The notes beneath the pieces are model-generated. The model was not told the DNA's origin. It saw nothing but the letters and a program-made list of their open reading frames with translations, and ran no database searches. The position numbers were made by a program, and so were the translations under genes. From JAGWBF01 sp965116325 (GTDB lineage Bacteria; Chloroflexota; Dehalococcoidia; Lucifugimonadales; JAGWBF01), in NCBI GenBank assembly GCA_965116325.1, contig OZ220675.1, positions 744,001 to 808,000 on the forward strand: 64,000 bases of DNA. Reading direction: 5' to 3'. Positions 42,037 to 49,390 of this stretch are shown piece after piece. How positions within the stretch are numbered: the stretch's first letter is position 1; the number at the start of each line of letters is the position of its first letter.

Positions 42037-42060
42037 TGCGCCCTGAGGGAAAGCGAAGGG
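42037..42060 (+). repeat. Dispersed repeat at the coaX 5' end
   Basis: GCCCTGAGGGAAAGCGAAGGGG is a copy, in the opposite orientation, of the element in thiL (28112-28139). Its GAAGGGG end lies at Shine-Dalgarno distance from the proposed coaX CTG start at 42067. Confidence 0.6.
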
Positions 42061-42066
42061 GTCGCT

Positions 42067-42855
42067 CTGTTATTAGCCATTGACATCGGCAACACCAACA
42101 TCACCCTGGGGGCCTTCGAAGAGGGCCACCTGAAATCAACTTGGCGGGTTGCCACCGACCTCAGGAGGCTGGGGGACGAGTACGGGCCCCTGGTCTCCAA
42201 CATGCTCCCCTTCAAGGGAATCGACCCCCGGGATATCACCGACGCCTGCATCTGCAGCGTGGTGCCCCCTCTCTCCCCCATCTTCGAGCAGGTGTGCCGG
42301 ACCTACTTCGACGTCGAGCCTCTCACGGTGTCGGCCGGAGTGAAGACGGGCATACACATCATCTACGACAGCCCCAGGGATGTGGGGACCGACCGGATCG
42401 CCGATGCAGTGGCGGCCCTGCGCCTCTACGGCGGGCCCGTCATCGTGGTGGACTTCGGCACCGGCACCGTCTTCGACGCCATCAGCAAGAACGGCGAGTA
42501 CATCGGCGGGGCGATAGCCCCCGGCCTTGCGGTCGCCGCTGAGGCGCTGTACAGGAACACATCCCAGCTCCGGCGGGTGGAGCTTGTCCCCCCCAGGTCG
42601 GCCATCGGTCGCAACTCCATCACAGCCCTGCAGTCCGGCCTGGTGCTGGGATACGTGGGACTGGTCGAGGGCATGATCGCCAGGTTCAAGGAAGAGCTGG
42701 GCCAGGAAGCAAGCGTCGTGGCAACGGGAGGGCTGGCAGAGGTCATGGCGGAGCAGACCTCTGTGTTCGACAACATCAACCCCGACCTGACCCTGATCGG
42801 CCTCCAGGCCATCTACGAGCTGAACAAAAAGGCCCCTGCCGGGAGCGGAGACTGA
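42067..42855 (+). CDS. coaX: Type III pantothenate kinase
   Basis: The protein has the CoaX ASKHA motifs: LLAIDIGNTNITLGAF at the N-terminus, RIADAVAALRLYGGPVIVVDFGTGTVFD in the middle and IGGAIAPGLAVAAEALYRNTSQL, followed by GRNSITALQSGLVLGYVGLVEGM and VVATGGLAEV. It phosphorylates pantothenate in CoA synthesis. No ATG or GTG fits the family N-terminus. CTG 42067 (262 residues) aligns with the usual Met and has GAAGGGG 5 nt upstream; TTG 42004 is in frame but overlaps the predicted -10 box. coaBC starts 1 bp after the stop. Confidence 0.88.
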   Translation: MLLAIDIGNTNITLGAFEEGHLKSTWRVATDLRRLGDEYGPLVSNMLPFKGIDPRDITDACICSVVPPLSPIFEQVCRTYFDVEPLTVSAGVKTGIHIIYDSPRDVGTDRIADAVAALRLYGGPVIVVDFGTGTVFDAISKNGEYIGGAIAPGLAVAAEALYRNTSQLRRVELVPPRSAIGRNSITALQSGLVLGYVGLVEGMIARFKEELGQEASVVATGGLAEVMAEQTSVFDNINPDLTLIGLQAIYELNKKAPAGSGD

Positions 42856-42856
42856 C

Positions 42857-44050
42857 ATGGCGGGAGTCCTGCAGGACAAGAACATCGTCCTTGGCGTCAC
42901 GGGCAGCATCGCCTGCTACAAAGCCCTGGATTTGGCCAGCAAGCTCACCCAGGCGGGGGCTGGCGTGGACACCATCATGAGCTACGGGGCAACCCAGTTC
43001 ATCGCACCCCTCGCCTTCCGCAGCCTCACCCACCGGCCCGTGACCGTCGATGTCTTCGACCCGGACTCGGAGCTGAGCATCGAGCACGTCCAGCTTGCCG
43101 GGAGGGCGGACTTGGTCATAGTGGCCCCCGCCACCGCCCACTTCATAGCTAAGGTGGCTTGGGGATTCGCCGACGACCCCCTGACCACCACCATCCTGGC
43201 GACCCAGGCACCCGTGCTGATCGCCCCGGCCATGGACGGGCACATGTACGAAAACCAGGCAACCCAGGACAACATAGAGAAGCTGAAGGCCAGGGGGATC
43301 ACGTTCGTAGGCCCGGCCAGCGGCCACTTGGCCTCGGGTCTCGTGGGCATGGGCCGCCTGGTGGAAGTCCCCCAGCTAATGGGCCACATCAGCGCCCTGC
43401 TGGGGAAGGCCGGGGACCTAGCCGGACGCACAGTCGTCGTCAGCGCAGGGGGCACCCAGGAAGCCATCGACCCTGTCCGGGTGATCACCAATCATTCGTC
43501 GGGGAAGATGGGCTATGCCTTGGCCGAAGCGGCCCGGGACCGGGGGGCCCGGGTGGTGCTCGTGTCGGCCCCAACGGGCTTGGACGACCCGGCGGCCCTG
43601 GAGGTGGTGAAGGTACGCTCTGCCTCAGATATGCGGGATGCTGTGCTGGCAGCCGTGCAGGGCGCCGACGCGCTGATAATGGCGGCGGCGGTGGCCGACT
43701 ACCAGCCTACGAACGCGGCAGACCAGAAGATCAAGAAAGACAGCTCGACATTGACCATCGAACTGGAAAGAACGCCGGACATCCTCCAGGAGGCCCAGGG
43801 CGGCTTCTTGAGGATCGGGTTCGCGGCCGAGACCGAGGAGCTGTTGGCGAACGCCCGGGACAAGTTGGAGCGAAAGGCCCTGGACCTCATCGTAGCCAAC
43901 GATGTGTCAGCAGAGGGGTCGGGGTTCGGCGCCGACACCAACAAGGTAACCCTCGTGGGCAAGTCCGGGGAGGCGGAAGACCTGCCTCTCATGTCCAAGC
44001 AGGACGTAGCCCACCGCGTCCTCGACCGAGTGAAGACGCTCCTGGGCTAG
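42857..44050 (+). CDS. coaBC: Bifunctional phosphopantothenoylcysteine decarboxylase / phosphopantothenate-cysteine ligase
   Basis: The 397-residue fusion has the CoaC flavin domain (LGVTGSIACYKALDLASKL, IVAPATAHFIAKVAWGFADD, PAMDGHMYEN) up to about residue 180 and the CoaB ligase domain (VVVSAGGTQEAIDPVRVITN, SSGKMGYALAEAA, MAAAVADYQP, FAAETEELL and VANDVS). It converts 4'-phosphopantothenate to 4'-phosphopantetheine in two steps. It is coupled to coaX, so the two make a CoA-synthesis operon. Confidence 0.95.
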   Translation: MAGVLQDKNIVLGVTGSIACYKALDLASKLTQAGAGVDTIMSYGATQFIAPLAFRSLTHRPVTVDVFDPDSELSIEHVQLAGRADLVIVAPATAHFIAKVAWGFADDPLTTTILATQAPVLIAPAMDGHMYENQATQDNIEKLKARGITFVGPASGHLASGLVGMGRLVEVPQLMGHISALLGKAGDLAGRTVVVSAGGTQEAIDPVRVITNHSSGKMGYALAEAARDRGARVVLVSAPTGLDDPAALEVVKVRSASDMRDAVLAAVQGADALIMAAAVADYQPTNAADQKIKKDSSTLTIELERTPDILQEAQGGFLRIGFAAETEELLANARDKLERKALDLIVANDVSAEGSGFGADTNKVTLVGKSGEAEDLPLMSKQDVAHRVLDRVKTLLG

Positions 44051-44142
44051 CTATCCCCCGCGGGTTCGGACTACGGGCTGCCTGCCTTTACTGCAAGAAC
44101 TACCTTCTCACGGGATCCGGCCGCCTAACAAAGGCCACAGAG

Positions 44143-44171
44143 TTGAGAAATTGTACGATAAATCGTACAAT
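44143..44171 (+). promoter_or_regulatory. Promoter and palindromic operator of the toxin-antitoxin pair
   Basis: TTGAGA (44143-44148), a 17-nt spacer and TACAAT (44166-44171) on the plus strand. A perfect inverted repeat TTGTACGAT-AA-ATCGTACAA (44151-44170) fills the spacer and overlaps the -10 box, as expected for an autorepressed TA operon. The -10 box ends 6 nt before the toxin ATG. Confidence 0.75.
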
Positions 44172-44177
44172 ACCCCT

Positions 44178-44477
44178 ATGTACACGATCCTCCGCAGCGC
44201 GACGTTTGACCAGTGGTTGAGCAGGCTGCGGGACCCCCAAGCAGTGAACCGCATCGTCGCCCGGCTGTTGGCAGCCGAGAATGGGCATCTTGGAGATGTA
44301 AGAGCTGTTGGCGACGGTGTGTCCGAGATGAGGATTCACCACGGGCCAGGATACCGGGTCTATTTCATTGCGGACGGCATGGACCTGATCGTTCTGCTCT
44401 GTGGCGGCGACAAGGACAGCCAACGGCGAGACATCGCGCAGGCCAAGAGAATGGCGACGGAATGGAGGAGCCAATGA
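44178..44477 (+). CDS. higB: RelE/ParE-superfamily toxin (HigB-like addiction module killer protein)
   Basis: The 99-residue basic protein has the killer-protein pattern: FDQWLSRLRDPQAVNRIVARL, GDVRAVGDGVSEMRIHHGPGYRVYF and LIVLLCGGDKDSQRRDIAQAKRMA. These match the HI1419-like branch of the RelE/ParE superfamily, whose members cleave mRNA at the ribosome. The stop overlaps the antitoxin start (ATGA), so the order toxin-antitoxin is of HigBA type. It appears to have no leader. Confidence 0.88.
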   Translation: MYTILRSATFDQWLSRLRDPQAVNRIVARLLAAENGHLGDVRAVGDGVSEMRIHHGPGYRVYFIADGMDLIVLLCGGDKDSQRRDIAQAKRMATEWRSQ

Positions 44478-44830
44478 CTGAAGAATATCGAAGGTTTGAC
44501 CCTGGGGACTACATCAAGAACGCAGAGGATATCCGGGGGCTCCTCAAGGCGGCTGCGGATGAGGACTCTGGGGACGGGGTCGTGATTCGAGCTGCGTTGA
44601 AACACATCGCCAGGACGCAGAACATGAGCGCTCTCGCACGTGACACCGGCCTGAATCGAGGCAATATCTACGAAGCGTTGTCCGAAGAAGGCAACCCCAC
44701 GCTGGCAACGCTTCTGAAGGTCACCAACGCACTGGGGTTGAGGTTGCGCCTTGAGCCGGTAGAGGATGGAGCATTAGAGGCAGAACAGGCCGTCGCCAGA
44801 ATCTCCCACCAAGGACAGGCATCGGCGTAG
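44474..44830 (+). CDS. higA: HTH antitoxin (HigA-like, addiction module antidote protein)
   Basis: The 118-residue protein contains the helix-turn-helix NMSALARDTGLNRGNIYEALS and NPTLATLLKVTNALGLRL, typical of the HI1420-like antidote family (XRE-type). It would neutralise the upstream toxin and repress the operon through the palindrome at 44151-44170. ATG 44474 overlaps the toxin stop and has GGAGGAG upstream. Confidence 0.88.
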   Translation: MTEEYRRFDPGDYIKNAEDIRGLLKAAADEDSGDGVVIRAALKHIARTQNMSALARDTGLNRGNIYEALSEEGNPTLATLLKVTNALGLRLRLEPVEDGALEAEQAVARISHQGQASA

Positions 44831-44872
44831 CCCATCGCGTCCTGGACAGGGTGAGGTCGCTTCTGGGCTAGC

Positions 44873-46330
44873 TCAGCCCCGCAGGTTGGGGTGGCGGGCG
44901 GCCTTGGCTTCGTCCAAGCGGGTGACCGGGGTGGTGTGGGGAGCGCCGGTCACCAGGTCGGGGTCCTCGGTCACTTCCCTGTCGATGGCCTTCATCACGT
45001 CGATGAAGGCGTCCAGGGTCTCCCTGCTCTCGGCCTCGGTGGGCTCGATCATCAGGGCTTCCTCCACGATAAGGGGGAAGTACATGGTGGGAGAGTGGAA
45101 CCCGTAGTCCAGCAGCCTCTTGGCGATGTCCAGGCCCTTCACACCCTTGGCCCGCTGGTCCTTCGAGGAAAGTATGACCTCGTGCATGCACCGGCGGTCG
45201 TAGGGCAGGTGGTATGTGTCCTTCAGCGCTTCCAGCAAGTAGTTAGCGTTGACCACCGCATCGGCGCTGATCTGCTCCAGACCCGATGCTCCCAGGCTTC
45301 GGATGTAGGTGTAGGCACGCACCAGGACGCCGAAGTTGCCATGGAACCCGCCTATCCTGCCAATGCTATCGGGCGGGGACTCCAGGGAATACGCCTCTCT
45401 GCCATTTTCAGCGTTCTTGACGACGATGGGCGACGGCAGATGGGGGAGCAGGGTGTCCGAGACGCACACAGGCCCTGAACCCGGCCCGCCCCCGCCGTGG
45501 GGGGTGGAGAAGGTCTTGTGAAGATTGAGGTGCACTACGTCGAACCCCATGTGCCCCAGCTTTGCGCGACCAAGGAGAGCGTTCATGTTTGCGCCGTCGC
45601 CGTACACCAGCCCGCCCGCCCGGTGCACCATGTCGCAGAGCCCGACGATGTTGCTGTTGAACAACCCCAATGTGTTGGGCTGGGTAATCATCACCCCGGC
45701 CAGCCTGTCCGATGCCAGCTCAGCCATCCGGTCCAGGTCTATGTTGCCCTGGTCGTTGGACGGCACGCTGACGACCTCGAAACCGGACATGGCAGCAGAA
45801 GCCGGATTGGTGCCGTGGGCGCTGTCGGGTATGGCCACCACGTTGCGCCCATCATCGCCCCGCTGCTTGTGGTATGCCCTGATCATCAGCATGCCGCACA
45901 GCTCACCCTGGGCCCCGGCCAGGGGCGCCAAGCTCGTGCCCTTCATGCCAGTGATCTCCGCCAGGTAGCCCTGGAGCATGTACATCAGCTGCAGGCTTCC
46001 CTGGGCCTGCCCATAGGTCTGGCGGGGATGGGAGGCCGCAAAGCCGGGCATGAAGGCCATCTCTTCGTTCAGCTTGGGGTTGTACTTCATGGTGCAACTG
46101 CCCAAGGGATAGAAGTTGGTGTCAATGGAGTAGTTAAGACGGCTCAGGTTGGTGAAGTAGCGGACCAGCTCCGGCTCGCTGAGCTCCGGTAGTGGCAGAC
46201 AATCCCTGAGCATCTGCTCTGCGGGAAGGGGCTGCGCGGGAACATCCAGGTCCGGAAGGTTGGCCCCGACCCTGCCCGGGGTGCTCCGCTGCATCAATGT
46301 TCGCCTGTCGAAAGACGGCAGCGCGCTCAT
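44873..46330 (-). CDS. gcvPB: Glycine dehydrogenase (decarboxylating) subunit 2
   Basis: The 485-residue protein is the C-terminal half of the glycine decarboxylase P-protein, with the PLP lysine in VHLNLHKTFSTPHGGGGPGS, and SAHGTNPASAAMSGFEVV, GVMITQPNTLGLF and MHEVILSS segments. With GcvPA it decarboxylates glycine and passes the aminomethyl group to lipoyl-GcvH. ATG 46330 has GGAGG about 10 nt upstream; TTG 46363 is an alternative. It is the last gene of gcvT-gcvH-gcvPA-gcvPB. Confidence 0.95.
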   Translation of the reverse strand: MSALPSFDRRTLMQRSTPGRVGANLPDLDVPAQPLPAEQMLRDCLPLPELSEPELVRYFTNLSRLNYSIDTNFYPLGSCTMKYNPKLNEEMAFMPGFAASHPRQTYGQAQGSLQLMYMLQGYLAEITGMKGTSLAPLAGAQGELCGMLMIRAYHKQRGDDGRNVVAIPDSAHGTNPASAAMSGFEVVSVPSNDQGNIDLDRMAELASDRLAGVMITQPNTLGLFNSNIVGLCDMVHRAGGLVYGDGANMNALLGRAKLGHMGFDVVHLNLHKTFSTPHGGGGPGSGPVCVSDTLLPHLPSPIVVKNAENGREAYSLESPPDSIGRIGGFHGNFGVLVRAYTYIRSLGASGLEQISADAVVNANYLLEALKDTYHLPYDRRCMHEVILSSKDQRAKGVKGLDIAKRLLDYGFHSPTMYFPLIVEEALMIEPTEAESRETLDAFIDVMKAIDREVTEDPDLVTGAPHTTPVTRLDEAKAARHPNLRG

Positions 46331-46386
46331 CTGGGCTTTGCCTCCGTCCACGCTATCGTGCAAGTGGTCATCATAGTTTCCTCATC

Positions 46387-47700
46387 CTAAGCCAGCCCAG
46401 CCAAGGCCTCTACCAGGCAGTCGATGTCGCCACGGCTGTTTACCTCGGTCACGCAGAGCAGCATTCCGTTCTCAACGATATCCCCCACATCCAGGCCTCC
46501 TATGATCCCGGCTTCCAGAAGCCCGGAGTTGATCTCCGAAGCGGGGCGGGGACACCTGACGGTGAACTCCTGGAAGAACTCCCCGCCATCGTGCAGGGTG
46601 TAGCCCGGTAGCTGGGATATGGCGGAAGCAGCGTAGTGGGCTTTGTGGTAGCAGAGCTCGGCCATGTGGCGCAGGCCCTGCCTGCCAAGGGTCGCCATGT
46701 ATATGGTGGCCGCCAGGGACATCAGGGCCTGGTTTGTGCATATGTTGCTGGTAGCCCGCTCTCGGCGGATGTGCTGCTCCCGGGTGCTCAGGGTCAGCAC
46801 GTAACCGGTGCGACCTTGGGAATCGGTGGTCTCCCCGGCGATCCTGCCGGGCATTTGCCTCAGGTACTCCATCTTGCTGGAGAAGAGGCCCACGTAGGGC
46901 CCGCCGAAGCTTACAGGCAGGCCCAGCGCTTGGCCTTCGCCTGTGACAATGTCGGCGCCGTACTCCCCGGGCGGCTTGAGCATCCCCATGGCAAAGGGAT
47001 CGGCCGAGACCACGAACAGGGCTCCCTTGGAGTGGGCTTCCCTTTCCAGGGCTGCCATGTCTTCCATGTAGCCCAGGAAGTTGGGGTACTGGACGATAAG
47101 GCAAGCGCTATCTTCTGAGCAGGCGACCTGCCTGGAGTCCAGCACATCCACCTGTATGCCTTGGGCGCTGACGTAGGTGTTTATAACATCTCGATAGGTG
47201 GGGGAGGTGGAGTCCAGCACGGCTACCCGCCCGCGCCCGGTGATGCGGCAGGACATGAGGGCCGCTTCCGCCAGCGCAGAAGCGCCATCGTACATGCCAG
47301 CGTCAGCCACCTCCATACCCAGCAGGTTGCACACCATGGTCTGGAAGTCGTAAGTGGCCTGGAGGGTGCCCTGGCTGGCCTCGGGCTGGTAGGGAGTGTA
47401 GGCAGTGAGAAACTCTCCCCGGCTTATCATAGCCCTGACTACGCTGGGGCTGAAGTGGTTGTAGGCCCCGGCGCCCAGGAAAGAGATGTACCTGCCGAGA
47501 TGATAGTTCTCACCAGCCATCTCTCCCATCTCCCGTCGAAGCTCAAGCTCCGAAAGAGGAGGAGGAATGTCCAGCTTGGGATTGCGATAAGCGTCCGGGA
47601 TGTCGGCAAACAGATCGTCCAGGTCAGAAACACCGATGGCCTTCAGCATTGCTGCGCGGTCATCGTCGGTATTGGGTATGTAGTGGCTACGACCCGTCAA
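46387..47700 (-). CDS. gcvPA: Glycine dehydrogenase (decarboxylating) subunit 1
   Basis: The N-terminal half of P-protein begins HYIPNTDDDRAAMLKAIGVS and includes FLGAGAYNHFSPSVVRA, AYTPYQPEASQGTLQA, YDGASALAEAALMS and the C-terminal FTVRCPRP region. I choose TTG 47700 (437 residues) because GGAG lies upstream and this fits the family; ATG 47766 is in frame but starts directly at a dispersed repeat with its AAGGGG only one base away. gcvPB starts 24-57 bp downstream. Confidence 0.93.
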   Translation of the reverse strand: MTGRSHYIPNTDDDRAAMLKAIGVSDLDDLFADIPDAYRNPKLDIPPPLSELELRREMGEMAGENYHLGRYISFLGAGAYNHFSPSVVRAMISRGEFLTAYTPYQPEASQGTLQATYDFQTMVCNLLGMEVADAGMYDGASALAEAALMSCRITGRGRVAVLDSTSPTYRDVINTYVSAQGIQVDVLDSRQVACSEDSACLIVQYPNFLGYMEDMAALEREAHSKGALFVVSADPFAMGMLKPPGEYGADIVTGEGQALGLPVSFGGPYVGLFSSKMEYLRQMPGRIAGETTDSQGRTGYVLTLSTREQHIRRERATSNICTNQALMSLAATIYMATLGRQGLRHMAELCYHKAHYAASAISQLPGYTLHDGGEFFQEFTVRCPRPASEINSGLLEAGIIGGLDVGDIVENGMLLCVTEVNSRGDIDCLVEALAGLA

Positions 47701-47767
47701 TGGGTTTGCTCCAACGTGCACTCTTTGATGTGCTCGGGGCAGTCCCTTGGAGTCCCCTGAGGACATG

Positions 47768-47794
47768 CCCCTTGATTTCCCTCAGGGCGAACGG
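47768..47794 (-). repeat. Dispersed repeat upstream of gcvPA
   Basis: On the minus strand this reads CCGTTCGCCCTGAGGGAAAT then CAAGGGG, in the same orientation relative to the gene as the copy in front of coaX. The gap 47701-47840 between gcvH and gcvPA contains nothing else recognised. Confidence 0.65.
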
Positions 47795-47840
47795 AAAGGA
47801 TAGCTTGCAACCCGCAAGGTGTATGAAGACAAACAGGCAG

Positions 47841-48230
47841 CTAGCTGGGCAGCTCGCTGAGAAAGGCTTCGTACTGCTCTGCCGTGAGAAGGCTGTCCAA
47901 CTCCATAGGATCGGAGGTTTCTATGCGGACTAGCCATCCCTGACCAAAAGGGTCTTCATTGACCAACTCGGGACTACCCGACAACGATTCGTTTATGTCT
48001 ACGATCTCGCCCGATACCGGTGAGAAGATATCCGAAACCGCCTTGACCGACTCCACCTCTCCAAGCTTGTCAAACTGGGCCAGCTTTGTGCCCACCTTGG
48101 GCAGGTCCAGGTACACCACATCGCCGAGGTGGTCCTGAGCGAACTCGGTTATGCCCACCACGCCCGTGGAGCTGCCATCCATGAGCACCCACTCATGGTC
48201 CTTGGAGTATTTCCGGTCGGTTGGATTCAT
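47841..48230 (-). CDS. gcvH: Glycine cleavage system H protein
   Basis: The 129-residue protein has the H-protein pattern: KYSKDHEWV, VGITEFAQDHLGDVVYLDLP, and VESVKAVSDIFSPVSGEI, with Lys63 as the lipoylated residue. It shuttles the aminomethyl group from GcvP to GcvT. Its ATG overlaps the gcvT stop by 4 bp. Confidence 0.97.
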   Translation of the reverse strand: MNPTDRKYSKDHEWVLMDGSSTGVVGITEFAQDHLGDVVYLDLPKVGTKLAQFDKLGEVESVKAVSDIFSPVSGEIVDINESLSGSPELVNEDPFGQGWLVRIETSDPMELDSLLTAEQYEAFLSELPS

Positions 48231-49327
48231 CCGCCACCCTTCCTCGAGTAGAAAGGCAAAGGCGTTACAACGCCTTCGGCCATCTGCCCCCGGATATCCA
48301 CCTGGACTTGCTGACCGGGGCTGGAAAAACCTTCCAAAACATAGGCCAAAGCTATATTCCTGTCAAGGGACGGAGATATGCTCCCGCTGGTCACCCTCCC
48401 CACCTCTTCTCCGCCTCCATGGACCCCGTACCCTTCCCTTGGAATCCGCTTGCCTTCGACCACCAATCCCACCAAGCGTCTCTGGGTCCCCTCGGCGCTC
48501 TGGCGGCGCAGCACTCCGGCGCCGACGAACTCCTTTTCCAGCTGCACGTACCTGCCCAGGCCTGCTTCTATGGGAGTCGTCTCCGGAGAAATGTCGTGTC
48601 CATGCAGCGCCAGCCCCGCTTCCAGCCGGAGAACATCCCTGGAGCCCAGGCCGCAGGGTGAGCCACCCGCTTCCATCAATGCATCCCAAATGCCGGGAGC
48701 GTCGTCGGCATCTACCATGAGCTCGAAGCCGTCCTCGCCCGTGTAACCGGTCCTGCCTATCAGTGCCGACCGAGAGGCGACCTGGGATTCCACGCTGGCA
48801 AAGGGCCTGAGGCCCGATGCCGACCCACCGCACAGGGCATCGAGTGCGGCGGCGGCCTCCGGCCCCTGGAAGGCGATCATGGCGGTGGACAGGGTGCGGT
48901 CATCCACAGTTGTGTCTGCGAACCGCTCCCGCACCCACCGGTCCAGCCAGGCCACTACCTCGTCCCGGTTGCCGGCGTTGCACACAAGCAGGTAGCTATC
49001 GGTGTCCAGACGGTAGAAGACTGTGTCGTCGATGATCCCGCCGTCCTCGTTGCAGATCATAGCGTACCGGGCCCTGCCCAGCCTCAGGCTGGCTGCTCCA
49101 GCAGTTACGACCCAGTCCAGGAGGGCTGCGGCGTCGCTCCCCGAAATGTAGAGCCTGCCCATGTGGGAAACATCGAAGATTCCGGCTCGGGTGCGCACAG
49201 CCTTCGTCTCATCCAGGATGCCCGAGTACTCCAGGGGCATCTCCCAGCCGGCGAAGGGCACAATGCGGGCCCCAAGGGTGACGTGGGTCTGGTAGAGGGC
49301 AGTGCGCCTCAGGTTCTCGGAGCTCAA
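48227..49327 (-). CDS. gcvT: Glycine cleavage system aminomethyltransferase (T protein)
   Basis: The 366-residue protein has the GcvT motifs: IVPFAGWEMPLEYSGI, TRAGIFDVSHMGRLYISG, GIIDDTVFYR, IAFQGPEA, and GRTGYTGEDGFEL with the C-terminal RLEAGLALHGHDI. It releases ammonia and forms methylene-tetrahydrofolate. It is the first gene of the gcv operon. The start is TTG 49327, with GGGAGG about 9 nt upstream. The dihydrolipoamide dehydrogenase gene is not present here. Confidence 0.95.
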   Translation of the reverse strand: MSSENLRRTALYQTHVTLGARIVPFAGWEMPLEYSGILDETKAVRTRAGIFDVSHMGRLYISGSDAAALLDWVVTAGAASLRLGRARYAMICNEDGGIIDDTVFYRLDTDSYLLVCNAGNRDEVVAWLDRWVRERFADTTVDDRTLSTAMIAFQGPEAAAALDALCGGSASGLRPFASVESQVASRSALIGRTGYTGEDGFELMVDADDAPGIWDALMEAGGSPCGLGSRDVLRLEAGLALHGHDISPETTPIEAGLGRYVQLEKEFVGAGVLRRQSAEGTQRRLVGLVVEGKRIPREGYGVHGGGEEVGRVTSGSISPSLDRNIALAYVLEGFSSPGQQVQVDIRGQMAEGVVTPLPFYSRKGGG

Positions 49328-49361
49328 CGGCCTTACCTCCCGAAATCGACCATCGCCGCTA

Positions 49362-49390
49362 AGCTTAAACTACCCCAGGGAATCTAACAA
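49362..49390 (-). promoter_or_regulatory. Possible promoter of the gcv operon
   Basis: TTGTTA (49390-49385), a 17-nt spacer and TAAGCT (49367-49362) on the minus strand. The -10 box is weak. No glycine riboswitch is visible in the short leader. Confidence 0.35.
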
